The position numbers and the translations under genes were made by a program. A stretch of DNA of 64,000 nt from Virgibacillus sp. NKC19-3 (GTDB taxonomy: Bacteria; Bacillota; Bacilli; Bacillales; Amphibacillaceae): assembly GCF_019837165.1 (NCBI RefSeq), contig NZ_JAGYHC010000001.1, forward strand, positions 2,232,001 to 2,296,000, read 5' to 3'. Below, piece after piece: positions 48,131 through 57,804 of this stretch (positions within the stretch are counted from its first letter, which is position 1; every line of letters begins with the position of its first letter). Under the pieces are notes generated by a model. It did not search any database and was not told the DNA's origin. It saw only the letters and a list, made by a program, of their open reading frames with translations.

Positions 48131-49258
48131 TTACGGTAGGGGGAAAAAGATATGAAAGGTACTTCCCTTATACTCATTTTGTTCTATTTTTAAAATTGCA
48201 TCATGATGGTTTAGGATTTGTTTTGATATCATCAGTCCTAGCCCGGTTCCATTTTGTTTCGTCGTAAAGAAAGGCTCACCCAATTTATGAATGATTTCAT
48301 CCGGTATACCTAAACCCTCATCCCTAATACTAAGTATAACCTGGGTTTTGGTAGATGTCGTTATCAGTTTAATAGTACCACCGTCAACCATCGCTTCAAT
48401 CGCATTTTTTACTAAATTAATTAAGACCTGTTTTATTTGCGAACGATCACAATAAATAGAACCTTTATATGTATCATCATACTCAATATTGATACCCTTT
48501 ACATTTGCCTGTGTGCTCAATAATAGGATAACGTCATGGATCATTTCCTCAAGCGATTCATTTCTCATTGATTCTGTTAACGGTTTTGATATAAATAACA
48601 GTTCAGAAGTAATGGATTCCATCTTGTCTATCTCATCTAACATGATTTTATAGTATTGCTCATTCCCCTTCACTCCTGCTTGCATTAATTGCAGGAATCC
48701 TTTTAGAGACGTGAGCGGATTTCGAATTTCATGTGCTATTCCTGCAGCAAGTTGTCCTGCTATAGACATTTTTTCGGAACGTATCATCATTTCTTCTGCT
48801 TCTTTTTTATCCGTAATATCTTTAATGGTGGCAATATAACACATCCTGCCATTTTCATCATCTGGCATCTTGGCAATCGTACACTCTGACCAAATATACT
48901 TGCCTTGCTTATTTAAAATATTAATAGTAAAAATTTGTGGCTCATCTGTATATTGATTAAAGTTTCTTTTTATGTATGTAACATCTTCTAGTGAGATTTT
49001 TTCATGCCATGCTACATCTTCCAAATCAGATGCATTGTATCCTAATAGCCGTTCAATTGATTTTGAAATATAAAGTACGTTTCCATCTTGATCCCACACG
49101 GTTATAATTTCATTTTTATTATATTCAATCCATGAGAGCATATTGGATGGCAGTGTTGATAAATCAGAAAAAATGCCACCATCTTGTTCCTTATTTAAAA
49201 TGTTAGACGTTTGTTTATTTTTTCTGTCAATCGGATTATAATTTTCAAATTCCAACAT
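48131..49258 (-). CDS. PAS-domain sensor histidine kinase (KinA/KinE-like)
   Basis: 375 residues with no membrane segment. PAS domain at about 45-150 (ITVWDQDGNVLYISKSIERLLGY shortened: VWDQDGNVLYIS), phospho-acceptor His in AGIAHEIRNPLTSLKGFLQLMQ, then the ATPase N, G1 and G2 boxes (NLVKNAIEAM, DEGLGIP, GTGLGL). This is the arrangement of sporulation phosphorelay kinases. No response regulator is adjacent, which fits an orphan kinase feeding Spo0F. The start at 49258 follows GGGGGAG. Confidence 0.9.
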   Translation of the reverse strand: MLEFENYNPIDRKNKQTSNILNKEQDGGIFSDLSTLPSNMLSWIEYNKNEIITVWDQDGNVLYISKSIERLLGYNASDLEDVAWHEKISLEDVTYIKRNFNQYTDEPQIFTINILNKQGKYIWSECTIAKMPDDENGRMCYIATIKDITDKKEAEEMMIRSEKMSIAGQLAAGIAHEIRNPLTSLKGFLQLMQAGVKGNEQYYKIMLDEIDKMESITSELLFISKPLTESMRNESLEEMIHDVILLLSTQANVKGINIEYDDTYKGSIYCDRSQIKQVLINLVKNAIEAMVDGGTIKLITTSTKTQVILSIRDEGLGIPDEIIHKLGEPFFTTKQNGTGLGLMISKQILNHHDAILKIEQNEYKGSTFHIFFPLP

Positions 49259-49570
49259 GTCTCCCCCTCGTATCTTATTTTTAGACGCCCTTACCTGCAT
49301 GTTTCTATTATCATTCTTCCTTTTTGAATACGCACTTTAACAAAAATTCAACAATAAATTTTTCTTTATTCGATTATATGATAAATTATACAGTAATATG
49401 ACGGTTGTTTGTACAGTATAATCCTATTATAATAATAACTAATAGATTGTTTGTTTTGTTAACATCCAATTATTAGTAATAGTACTATAAAGATGATAAA
49501 AAATAAATTGCTTTGAACATTAAATTCATAAAAGTTAGCATAAATCAATTTTGAGTATATGAAGTAGGGG
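49259..49570. other. divergent intergenic region kinase / yneK-like
   Basis: About 310 very AT-rich bases that must hold both promoters. None is clear enough to place. Confidence 0.4.
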
Positions 49571-50047
49571 GTGTCAATAATAGTTGATTATTTAATTGTA
49601 TTATGGGGATTTATTATGATATCTCTAATGGGGATTGGCGGTTTCTTCATGTTTCGTAAGTTTCTAAAAAAACTGCCCAAAGAAGACGGCAAATCCAATA
49701 TGGATTGGGAAGAATATTATATGGAACAAACAAGACATATGTGGGAGGAAAATGAAAAAACACTACTGGAAGAATTGGTCTCCCCTGTCCCTGAATTATT
49801 TAGAGATGTTGCAAGACACAAAATTGCAAGCAAGATAGGAGAAGTAGCTTTAAAGAAACAACGAGAAAAAATTACACAGGATATATTGATTGAAGGATAT
49901 ATTATAGCCACTCCAAAAAGAGATCATAAATTTCTAAGAAAAATGCTCAAACAAAAAAATATCGATGTAACACCATACGAGCCCTTTTTCGAACAATCAC
50001 AGTCCAATTATTCTACGAATTGGCAACAACGTTATAATAAGGAATAA
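49571..50047 (+). CDS. DUF2621 membrane protein (YneK-like)
   Basis: 158 residues: one N-terminal membrane segment (about 6-28) and a cytoplasmic, charged domain with MDWEEYYMEQTRHMWEENEK. Matches B. subtilis YneK, role unknown. The start is uncertain: GTG at 49571 overlaps the AGGGGGTG ribosome site, and ATA codons lie at the spacing where a start would be expected. Confidence 0.8.
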   Translation: MSIIVDYLIVLWGFIMISLMGIGGFFMFRKFLKKLPKEDGKSNMDWEEYYMEQTRHMWEENEKTLLEELVSPVPELFRDVARHKIASKIGEVALKKQREKITQDILIEGYIIATPKRDHKFLRKMLKQKNIDVTPYEPFFEQSQSNYSTNWQQRYNKE

Positions 50048-50049
50048 AC

Positions 50050-50084
50050 AAATGCGCCAAACCAAACGGGTCTGGCGCATTCCT
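50050..50084. terminator. hairpin between convergent genes
   Basis: AATGCGCCA / TGGCGCATT stem with inner ACC/GGT pairing. The T run is better on the minus strand. Confidence 0.65.
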
Positions 50085-50089
50085 ATGTA

Positions 50090-50563
50090 TTAATAGTTCA
50101 TACTTTTTTCAAGTTTTACAAACTTATACAACATGGATAGTCGCCATGTTACAATCATACCGAAAGCAAGAATGAAAAACATCCCGCTCGTCTCTCCCAG
50201 CGATATTGTACTCCCAATAATTAACTTGAAAATGATTCTAAAAAGCAATAGTCCAATCAATATAAAAGCAAAGGCCTTAGATGGGATTAAATAAATAGCC
50301 TGGTCACGAACTTCAAATTTAGATGTTTTAATAAGAAAAATGGCGCAAATAATGCCCAGAGTTACAGCCTCAAGAACCTGTATCCATCTAACCTGGAATG
50401 CTGGAAAGATAAACATTAACGCACCAGTGCTCATAAATAACGGTGGCAAAATTATTTTTTTAATGGATGCTGGTTTTTTTGCGGCTTTTAATCGCATTAT
50501 AATCATTAAACTAGCCATAAATGCTGCCGCTACAGTACTTGCCACTAACCAAAACATACACAA
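50090..50563 (-). CDS. ccdC: CcdC-family membrane protein (YneJ-like)
   Basis: 157 residues, about five membrane segments, DUF1453 type. B. subtilis ccdC lies in the ccdA-yneI-ccdC cluster linked to cytochrome c maturation, though ccdC itself is not essential there. Here the CheY-like yneI is missing between ccdA and ccdC. The start may be the GTG at 50563 or the ATG two codons later. Confidence 0.85.
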   Translation of the reverse strand: MCMFWLVASTVAAAFMASLMIIMRLKAAKKPASIKKIILPPLFMSTGALMFIFPAFQVRWIQVLEAVTLGIICAIFLIKTSKFEVRDQAIYLIPSKAFAFILIGLLLFRIIFKLIIGSTISLGETSGMFFILAFGMIVTWRLSMLYKFVKLEKSMNY

Positions 50564-50687
50564 TCACACTCTCCCTAAAGCCTGGCTCCCTGTTTTAAAT
50601 GTTAAATTACTGAATCGTCTTAATACCTACTTATGACAGGAATAATAATTATGCATACCTGTAGCTAAAGGAAACTTCCATGCATTA

Positions 50688-51119
50688 TTATACAGACTGA
50701 TCGTTTGCAATAGTTGATATGATCGTAGTAACTACTCCTACCACCGTCAAATATACACCAAGGTCAAAAATCATAGCTGTCGCTAATTCAACCTCACCAA
50801 AAAATGGAAAAGTGAAATAACCAAATGATTGTGATAAAAAAGGTACATGAAACAGAAATGATCCCAACCCTGTTATAACAGCAATTGCTAATCCTATGGG
50901 AACCAGCATCATAAAATTAATCGGTAGTATTTTTTTAACAACATCCATTCCATACGCCATATACATTAGTAAAACAGCTCCGGACGTCAACAAACCACCA
51001 ACAAATCCACCACCAGGAGAGTTATGTCCCGCTATCAATAAATAGACAGAAAATCCTAATAAAATAAAAGCAATTACGGACGTAGTTGTGCGTAATATTA
51101 GGTCATTTGTCTTTACCAT
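50688..51119 (-). CDS. solitary MrpB/MnhB-type antiporter subunit
   Basis: 143 residues with four membrane segments and the family signature GHNSPGGGFVGGLLTSGAVLLMYMAYG. MrpB is normally one of seven subunits of the Mrp Na+/H+ antiporter and does not work alone in studied systems. No other mrp gene is present in the window. It lies between ccdA and ccdC, so it may assist a complex encoded elsewhere or have a new partner. Confidence 0.88.
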   Translation of the reverse strand: MVKTNDLILRTTTSVIAFILLGFSVYLLIAGHNSPGGGFVGGLLTSGAVLLMYMAYGMDVVKKILPINFMMLVPIGLAIAVITGLGSFLFHVPFLSQSFGYFTFPFFGEVELATAMIFDLGVYLTVVGVVTTIISTIANDQSV

Positions 51120-51295
51120 TAAACTATTCTCCTTTATAAACGGATCAACACTTAAATCTATAGTTGATTTTAGTCAAACAGACGATCACTATCATTTATA
51201 CTTACACCTAGTTTGTCAACCATAGGTTTTGGTGAAGAACCTTATAAGCTACATATAATCCATTTAATAATAGTATAAAACAGACTAAAAGTCCA

Positions 51296-52000
51296 TTAAA
51301 ACCCCAAAAAACCAAACCATCCTGATAAAAAGGCGGTTAATTTAGTCATCCAGTCAAAGAACAATGCAATTCCCATAAATATCATAATATAGCCACCAAT
51401 TTTTACTAATCGAGCACTGTGTTTCCGAATCCATTTTAACTTGCCAATAAAGAAGGATAAGATGAGAAATGGAATAGAAAAACCTAATATGTAACTGATC
51501 ATCATAACCATACCAATATCAGGATCAGTCGCAGCTAATGAGAGCACGATAGCAAGAATAGGTCCCATACATGGCGTCCATCCCAAGGAAAAAGCCATAC
51601 CAATAAGGAAAGAACCCACAAAACCTGCCGGCCGATTTTTAAATGTGATTTTTCTGTCCTTCATTAGAAACTCAAAATTGAAAACACCAACAATAACCAA
51701 GCCAAAGAAAATAATGACGATCGCACCTATTTGTCTAATGATTTCCTGATATGTTATTAAGAAATCAGAGATAAATGAAGTTGTAAAACCAAGCATAATA
51801 AAAATACTTGAAAACCCAATTAAAAAGAAAATGGTATGCATCAAAGCTTTTTTATTCACTTTTTTATTATCTTCTTTTAATTCGTTTACACTCATACCTG
51901 TTATATAGGATAAAAAAGCAGGATAAAGAGGTAAAACACATGGTGATATAAATGATAAAAATCCGGCACCAAAAGCAATAAAGATATTTATTTCAGACAT
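51296..52000 (-). CDS. ccdA: cytochrome c biogenesis thiol transporter CcdA
   Basis: 234 residues with six membrane segments. The redox Cys pair lies in FISPCVLPLYPAF and GWTPCMGPILAIVL. Moves reducing electrons from cytosolic thioredoxin to extracytoplasmic thiol proteins, such as the TlpA/ResA-like protein in this window. GGAGGA precedes the ATG. Confidence 0.95.
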   Translation of the reverse strand: MSEINIFIAFGAGFLSFISPCVLPLYPAFLSYITGMSVNELKEDNKKVNKKALMHTIFFLIGFSSIFIMLGFTTSFISDFLITYQEIIRQIGAIVIIFFGLVIVGVFNFEFLMKDRKITFKNRPAGFVGSFLIGMAFSLGWTPCMGPILAIVLSLAATDPDIGMVMMISYILGFSIPFLILSFFIGKLKWIRKHSARLVKIGGYIMIFMGIALFFDWMTKLTAFLSGWFGFLGF

Positions 52001-52106
52001 TTGAATCCTCCTAACATGTACTTTTTTATTTTACCAGAAGATAACTAAAAAAAGTCGAATGTGTTTGACAATAATCTGAATCCTGTTAGAACATGAAATG
52101 AACAAA

Positions 52107-52143
52107 ATACCCCTTACCATAGTCAAAATTGGAAAGGGGTATT
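52107..52143 (-). terminator. terminator after the yneF-like gene
   Basis: AATACCCCTT / AAGGGGTATT stem with inner CCA/TGG pairing and TTGTT tail on the minus strand. Confidence 0.75.
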
Positions 52144-52171
52144 ATGCAAATTTACAAATCGTATAATTGCG

Positions 52172-52402
52172 CTATTTCTTACCGGATTGATTCTGATTCT
52201 CCATGGCACGCATCATTTGATTGATTTTCTTTTGTGATGGCTTTTGCCCCATTTGCATCATTAATGTACGAAGCATTTGCTCATTAATAGGCGGATTCTT
52301 TTTTAGATAGTTCATCATATATTTTCTGGCAATAAAAAATCCAAGAGCAACACCAGCGATTAATGCTACTATAGCTATAAGTACAACCCATATCGTGTTC
52401 AT
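52172..52402 (-). CDS. yneF: YneF family (UPF0154) membrane protein
   Basis: 76 residues: N-terminal membrane helix (about 4-24) then [38 protein letters not shown], the UPF0154 signature (DUF-level, role unknown). AAGGAGG precedes the ATG. Same position as in B. subtilis between sirA and ccdA. Confidence 0.93.
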   Translation of the reverse strand: MNTIWVVLIAIVALIAGVALGFFIARKYMMNYLKKNPPINEQMLRTLMMQMGQKPSQKKINQMMRAMENQNQSGKK

Positions 52403-52453
52403 GACAAGCTTTCCTCCTTCGTGTTGTTCCTCATATAGTATAGTAAATTCGGG

Positions 52454-52909
52454 CTAAGAATACAACACTTGTTCACTATAATAGTTTCCACTATATGGCA
52501 TTCGTGACATCCAACCATAATTTTCTATATTATTACCTATTATAAAAAGAATGGGTTGAAATTGCCTTAGCATAGGAAATAGAAACTCCTCTGCATCTTC
52601 TAATGATTCACATCGAAATTTTAAATGTTTTTCACTAATATGTAAAGAAATTAACTTTTGGTTTTTATATAATTGAATATGCGCTTTTTCCCTTTGAATG
52701 GAAATTTGATGCTTCCGGCAAGAATTATCAATATGAGAGATCAAAGCATTTTTAGAAAAGCGATTGGTAACATAGTCATATTGTAGCTTTAGATCTTTCC
52801 TGTTCTGATTATTTTGGTATTCTTTGATAAAACGATATAAAATGCCACTTTTATAAAAGTAGTTTTTGGCAACGCTTTCCTTTATACAAAAAATAGAATA
52901 CTCATACAT
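52454..52909 (-). CDS. sirA: sporulation inhibitor of replication SirA
   Basis: 151 residues. YSIFCIKESVAKNYFYKSGILYRFIKEY at the start and FIIGNNIENYGWMSRM near the end resemble B. subtilis SirA (148 residues), and the gene lies between tkt and yneF as there. SirA binds DnaA domain I and blocks new replication rounds during sporulation. Sequence is divergent, so the call relies partly on synteny. Confidence 0.8.
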   Translation of the reverse strand: MYEYSIFCIKESVAKNYFYKSGILYRFIKEYQNNQNRKDLKLQYDYVTNRFSKNALISHIDNSCRKHQISIQREKAHIQLYKNQKLISLHISEKHLKFRCESLEDAEEFLFPMLRQFQPILFIIGNNIENYGWMSRMPYSGNYYSEQVLYS

Positions 52910-53004
52910 AGATATTCCCCCTTGTACAATCTATTATACGTACTCTATTCCTAAATAATGTCATTTTATAGTGCTTTTTTTCACTAGTTTTGTCGAAAAT
53001 ATAA

Positions 53005-53035
53005 AAGATGGCTCCAACTGCTGGAACCATCTTAC
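53005..53035 (-). terminator. terminator of tkt
   Basis: AAGATGGTTCCA / TGGAGCCATCTT stem (one mismatch), 5-6-base loop, TTTATATTTT tail on the minus strand. Confidence 0.8.
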
Positions 53036-53040
53036 TAATT

Positions 53041-55044
53041 TTATTTGATCAGTGATTCTACATACTGAATGACATTTTCGACTGTGAAACCATATTCTTC
53101 AACCACTTTATCTCCATTTGCAGATGCGCCAAATGTATCAATAGCTAGAATCTTACCACCGTCACCAACATAGCGATCCCATCCGAACGGCGAAGCCATT
53201 TCTATTGCTAAGCGACTTTTCACATGTGGTGGAATTACTTCGTTTTGATATGCTTTATCTTGAACATTAAAACGATCCCATGAAGGCATACTTACAACTC
53301 TTACATCAATACCTTTTTCTTTCAGTGCTTTTTGTGAAGCAACAGCTAATTGGACCTCAGAACCAGTAGCCAACAATAACGCATCGGGGGTTTCTTTTTC
53401 AGAATTACTTAGTACATACGCACCTTTTTTAACACCTTCATATGCTTTTTCTTTTGTACCTTCTAACGTAGGAAGGTTTTGTCTGGTTAACACTAATCCA
53501 GTTGGTTGATCTTTGGATTCTAAAGATAATCTCCATGCCGCTTGTGTTTCGTTTGCATCTGCAGGACGAATTAATGAAAAACCGGGAATTGCACGCAATG
53601 CGGCCAAATGCTCAATCGGTTCGTGAGTTGGACCATCTTCACCAACTGCAATAGAATCATGCGTAAAGACATAAGTAACCGGCGCACTCATGATGGAAGA
53701 TAGACGAAGTGATGGTTTTAAATAATCACTAAATACAAAGAATGTCCCTGCATAAACGTTTAATCCACCATGTAAAGCCATACCATTCAACGCTGCTGCC
53801 ATCCCATGTTCGCGTACACCAAACCATATATTTCTGCCTGCAGGGTTGCTTCGCGTGAAGTCATCTTCATCATTAATTGTTGTCTTATTTGAACCAGCTA
53901 AATCAGCACTTCCTCCAAATAAATTTGGAATTGTTTTTGCTATTGCATTTAAGACTTTCCCCGAAGAAGCTCTCGTCGCAAGGGTATCCTTCTCAGGCTC
54001 AAACACTGGTAATTCCCTCTCCCAATCTACAGGTAGATCACCTTTCATGGCAAGCTTTAGGTCAGCTGCAAGCTCAGGATAAGCAGACTCATATTTCGTT
54101 AAAATTTGGTTCCAGTTTTGCTCTGCTTCTGCACCCTGGATTCCGATTTTTTCATTAAAGTCCGAATATACTTCTTCTGGTACATAAAAGTCCTCATGGG
54201 TCCACTTATAATATGCTTTTGTTAATTTTACCTCATCTTCACCAAGTGGTGCTCCATGTGACGCAGCAGAAGCTGATTTATTAGGTGATCCGTACCCAAT
54301 AATTGTTTTAACCTCAATTAATGTAGGTTGATCGGTATTTTCCTGTGCCGCTTTAATTGCACTTCTTATATCATTTACATTGTTACCATCTTCTACATGT
54401 ATAACTTGCCAGCCATATGCTTTAAAACGTTGTTCTGTATTATCAGAAAATGAACGATCTAAATCACCATCCAATGAAATATCATTCGAATCATATAATA
54501 CAATTAATTTTCCTAAACCGAGATGCCCGGCTAAAGATGCAGCTTCATGAGAAATACCTTCCATTAAATCACCATCACTCACAATAGCATATGTATGATG
54601 GTTAATAATAGATATATTTTCTTTATTAAATTTAGCTGCTAGGTGTGCTTCAGCCATTGCCATTCCAACTGACATGGCAATCCCCTGACCTAGTGGTCCA
54701 GTCGTAGCTTCTACACCTTCTGTATGATGCACCTCCGGATGGCCTGGTGTTTTAGAACCCCACTGACGGAAACCTTTTAAATCATCGACCGTCACATCAT
54801 AACCGGATAAATGAAGTAGACTATACAAAAGCATGGAACCATGACCTGCTGAAAGAACAAACCGATCCCTATTAAACCATTTGGAATTTGTTGGATTATG
54901 ATTCATAAAGTCCGTCCATAACGTATATGCCATTGGTGCTGCCCCCATAGGCAGACCCGGATGACCTGAACTTGCGTTTTCTATTGCATCAATAGATAAT
55001 GTGCGAATTGTGTTGATTGATAGTTGCTCGATATCGTTCGACAT
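53041..55044 (-). CDS. tkt: transketolase
   Basis: 667 residues. TPP-dependent two-carbon transfer in the pentose phosphate pathway. TPP motif VSDGDLMEG...NDISLDG, N-terminal [19 protein letters not shown], and the pyrimidine-domain [14 protein letters not shown]. The ATG at 55044 follows AAAGGAG; a longer frame starts within it. Monocistronic with its own terminator. Confidence 0.97.
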   Translation of the reverse strand: MSNDIEQLSINTIRTLSIDAIENASSGHPGLPMGAAPMAYTLWTDFMNHNPTNSKWFNRDRFVLSAGHGSMLLYSLLHLSGYDVTVDDLKGFRQWGSKTPGHPEVHHTEGVEATTGPLGQGIAMSVGMAMAEAHLAAKFNKENISIINHHTYAIVSDGDLMEGISHEAASLAGHLGLGKLIVLYDSNDISLDGDLDRSFSDNTEQRFKAYGWQVIHVEDGNNVNDIRSAIKAAQENTDQPTLIEVKTIIGYGSPNKSASAASHGAPLGEDEVKLTKAYYKWTHEDFYVPEEVYSDFNEKIGIQGAEAEQNWNQILTKYESAYPELAADLKLAMKGDLPVDWERELPVFEPEKDTLATRASSGKVLNAIAKTIPNLFGGSADLAGSNKTTINDEDDFTRSNPAGRNIWFGVREHGMAAALNGMALHGGLNVYAGTFFVFSDYLKPSLRLSSIMSAPVTYVFTHDSIAVGEDGPTHEPIEHLAALRAIPGFSLIRPADANETQAAWRLSLESKDQPTGLVLTRQNLPTLEGTKEKAYEGVKKGAYVLSNSEKETPDALLLATGSEVQLAVASQKALKEKGIDVRVVSMPSWDRFNVQDKAYQNEVIPPHVKSRLAIEMASPFGWDRYVGDGGKILAIDTFGASANGDKVVEEYGFTVENVIQYVESLIK

Positions 55045-55153
55045 ATTGTGTGCTCCTTTCACATTTTACGATTAACAAGTCTCCTAGCCTTTCTTTATTC
55101 TATAACAAAATACGATCTAGCCACAAGTAAAACGAAGACGAGTTATTTATCAG

Positions 55154-55387
55154 CTAGTGTTTTTTGTTTCTTGCTTGTAGATCCCTTACTTTCTCAGGTG
55201 TGACATCATTACCTTCTGGGTCTATTACTTTCATACTTTTAAATTCATTCTTAAATGAATGACGAACATTTGCCAAATACTCTTTTCGAAGTGCTGATTG
55301 TTCCGCTTTTTCCTTATCAGTTAAACCATCAAGCTTTGATTTTTTCGATAGTTGATTTATACGCTCTATTTTTTCTTTTGACAGCAT
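55154..55387 (-). CDS. DUF896 protein (YnzC-like)
   Basis: 77 residues, helical and highly charged: INQLSKKSKLDGLTDKEKAEQSALRKEYL is the DUF896 signature (given here in part: GLTDKEKAEQ and LRKEYL). Function unknown; in B. subtilis ynzC lies in the LexA-regulated yneA-yneB-ynzC operon, and the same order holds here. Confidence 0.93.
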   Translation of the reverse strand: MLSKEKIERINQLSKKSKLDGLTDKEKAEQSALRKEYLANVRHSFKNEFKSMKVIDPEGNDVTPEKVRDLQARNKKH

Positions 55388-55484
55388 CTAAAATACCTCC
55401 GTCACATAACGTCAGTTCTTTATATAAATAAAACGGGAATATATAGAATTCCCACCTTTATACTACTAGTCCTGCAAACGGTTA

Positions 55485-56144
<660 letters not shown>

Positions 56145-56240
56145 TTATCCACTGGTTACCATTGCAAAATATAAAAATACTAAAGTCAATCCAAAAGCAA
56201 CTAAGTAAAATACATCTATTTTTGAGATTTTTTCAAACAT
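56145..56240 (-). CDS. 31-residue single-pass membrane microprotein in the yneA position
   Basis: MFEKISKIDVFYLVAFGLTL followed by VFLYFAMVTSG: a basic start, then one membrane helix (about residues 10-29) and almost no tail. GGAGGA lies seven bases before the ATG, which is excellent. The gene is the first of the operon running into yneB and ynzC, divergent from lexA, and two LexA boxes stand upstream. B. subtilis has yneA here, a 103-residue SOS division inhibitor with a similar N-terminal helix plus a LysM domain. The LysM part is absent here. An SOS-induced membrane peptide with a cell-division role is inferred only. Confidence 0.75.
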   Translation of the reverse strand: MFEKISKIDVFYLVAFGLTLVFLYFAMVTSG

Positions 56241-56299
56241 ATTAGGAGTCCTCCCTTATTTATTTTAGGAACACTTGTCCGTCTATATATAGCATTACA

Positions 56300-56313
56300 C
56301 GAACTCATGATCC
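56300..56313. promoter_or_regulatory. imperfect LexA box, microprotein-yneB promoter
   Basis: CGAACTCATGATCC: left half perfect, right half two mismatches to CGAAC-N4-GTTCG. It lies inside the spacer after the minus-strand TTGACA (56314-56319), so repression would act on the microprotein operon. Confidence 0.55.
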
Positions 56314-56319
56314 TGTCAA
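56314..56319 (-). promoter_or_regulatory. -35 box of the microprotein-yneB-ynzC operon
   Basis: Consensus TTGACA on the minus strand. With 17-bp spacing the -10 is AATGCT, preceded by an extended TG. About 50 bases follow before the ribosome site. Confidence 0.5.
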
Positions 56320-56326
56320 GGAATTT

Positions 56327-56340
56327 CGAACGAACGTTTG
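56327..56340. promoter_or_regulatory. LexA (SOS) box
   Basis: CGAACGAACGTTTG fits the Gram-positive consensus CGAAC-N4-GTTYG at every fixed position. It overlaps the -35 region of lexA (TATAAT at 56353-56358) and lies just upstream of the opposite promoter, so it can serve both. Confidence 0.85.
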
Positions 56341-56402
56341 CGCTTTTGAAAATATAATGATAAACTAGTATTAATAAATATTATGTGAGAGGTGTTAGCT
56401 GG

Positions 56403-57026
56403 ATGACTAAATTATCCAAAAGGCAACAAATGATACTCGATTACATTAAAGATGAGGTAAGTAAAAAGGGTTATCCGCCATCTGTACGTGAAATAGCGGT
56501 TGCGGTTGGACTTGCTTCTAGCTCTACCGTGCATGGCCATCTTGCTAGAATAGAAGAGAAGGGCTATATCAGAAGAGATCCGACAAAACCTAGAGCAATT
56601 GAAGTGTTAAATTTATCAGAAGATAGTTCTATTCCAAGAGAAGAAGCTCGATATGCCCCATTAATAGGTAAAGTAACCGCTGGACTTCCCATCACAGCTG
56701 TTGAAAATATTGAAGAATTTATTCCATTACCAAGTTCGAGCGCTGGACCGGATGATAATTTATTTGTACTTGTTATTGATGGCGAAAGCATGATTGAAGC
56801 CGGAATTTTAAATGGGGACATGGTTATTGTTAAACAACAAAACACAGCACAAAACAGTGATATTGTTGTTGCAATGACCGAAGAAAATGAAGCAACCGTA
56901 AAACGCTTTTTTAAAGAAAAAGACCACATACGTCTGCAACCAGAAAATGCAACCATGGATCCTTTAATCTATCGAAATGTAACAATCTTAGGTAAAGTTA
57001 TTGGGTTGTATCGAAATATCCATTAG
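56403..57026 (+). CDS. lexA: SOS repressor LexA
   Basis: 207 residues. N-terminal winged helix with [20 protein letters not shown]; self-cleavage site Ala93-Gly94 in KVTAGLP; catalytic Ser129 (DGESM) and Lys167 (TVKRF). Represses DNA-damage genes and is cleaved with RecA help. The ATG at 56403 follows AGAGGTG; a frame start at 56385 lies in the ribosome site. It is autoregulated through the box at 56327-56340. Confidence 0.97.
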   Translation: MTKLSKRQQMILDYIKDEVSKKGYPPSVREIAVAVGLASSSTVHGHLARIEEKGYIRRDPTKPRAIEVLNLSEDSSIPREEARYAPLIGKVTAGLPITAVENIEEFIPLPSSSAGPDDNLFVLVIDGESMIEAGILNGDMVIVKQQNTAQNSDIVVAMTEENEATVKRFFKEKDHIRLQPENATMDPLIYRNVTILGKVIGLYRNIH

Positions 57027-57361
57027 AACGCTCAAACTTTATCGTTGAACTAACACACATATATACAGAGGCAGTGTTCATCCTGCCTTTTCTACACACG
57101 AATAAACTTTTAATAAAATAGTTATTTTTAGTAGAACCTTTGTTCGATTGGTTTTGGCGCATCATTCAGATGACAACCATCAATTATAAGTAATAACGAT
57201 ACAGCGGACATTTTCTTTACTAATATATGATAAGAGTAAATGAGTAGATTTTAAAGATGAAACATTTCAAAGACTGATGGAAAATATATATTGGATACAC
57301 GTTAGCAACTGCATTGATAAATCAAGTGTTATTAAGTTTGTTCACACTGAACTAAATGGGA
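57027..57361. other. region after lexA
   Basis: A terminator at 57069-57093, then about 270 AT-rich bases with nothing recognisable. Confidence 0.5.
57069..57093 (+). terminator. intrinsic terminator of lexA
   Basis: AGGCAG / CTGCCT stem, 8-base loop, TTTTCT tail. Confidence 0.75.
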
Positions 57362-57390
57362 ATGAAAGCCCCCACAAACGTGAGGGCTTA
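57362..57390 (-). terminator. terminator of the Cys/His-rich gene
   Basis: AAGCCC / GGGCTT with inner CAC/GTG pairing and TTTCATT tail on the minus strand. Confidence 0.6.
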
Positions 57391-57395
57391 CTTGT

Positions 57396-57596
57396 TTAGT
57401 AATATCTGTTACAGCAATAACAGAATTTCTTCTTACGGTGATTGAATTTTCTGTGTGGACTATGGTAATGATTTTCTTGACATTTGTCATAGCCTCGTTC
57501 TTCGTAATGGTCTTTTTCATGACAACATTCATTTTTCTTATGACAGTCACATTTGCAATGGTCTTCATGTTTCTTTTCGCATGGATCGTAGCACAT
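57396..57596 (-). CDS. Cys/His-rich small protein
   Basis: 66 residues containing 11 Cys and 9 His (C2, C6, C14, C16, C18, C24, C25, C39, C59, C61, C62; His in between), plus many Lys/Glu/Tyr. Patterns such as CKCDCH and CYCC suggest metal binding. AAAGGAG lies nine bases before the ATG and a terminator follows the stop, so it is a real gene. It could be a spore-coat or metal-storage protein; no family was recognised. An overlapping longer frame in another register has no ribosome site. Confidence 0.7.
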   Translation of the reverse strand: MCYDPCEKKHEDHCKCDCHKKNECCHEKDHYEERGYDKCQENHYHSPHRKFNHRKKKFCYCCNRYY

Positions 57597-57804
57597 AATT
57601 TATCACTCCTTTCTTAATCAACATACGTAATTAAGAAAAAGAAGATTGGACAAAGCTAATAGTAGATAACACATTTATTTTAATAAGGGTTTACGTGTTT
57701 CTGAGCCCCTTTACAAGCGTGAGGGCTTATTATTTACCCCTTACTCTCCCAACCTGAAATGATTTACATCATACAGGCCCATATTCTAGTTTTTAATTGA
57801 CTTA
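57597..57804. other. intergenic region with hairpin
   Basis: About 200 bases upstream of the Cys/His-rich gene. A GAGCCC / GGGCTT hairpin with ATTATTT tail lies at about 57700-57735 on the plus strand and resembles the terminator at 57362-57390. Confidence 0.4.

Noticed and set aside
57332-57568. A 78-codon frame overlapping the Cys/His-rich gene
   Set aside because: No ribosome site and low-complexity Thr/Ile/Val content; the overlapping frame from 57596 has the ribosome site.
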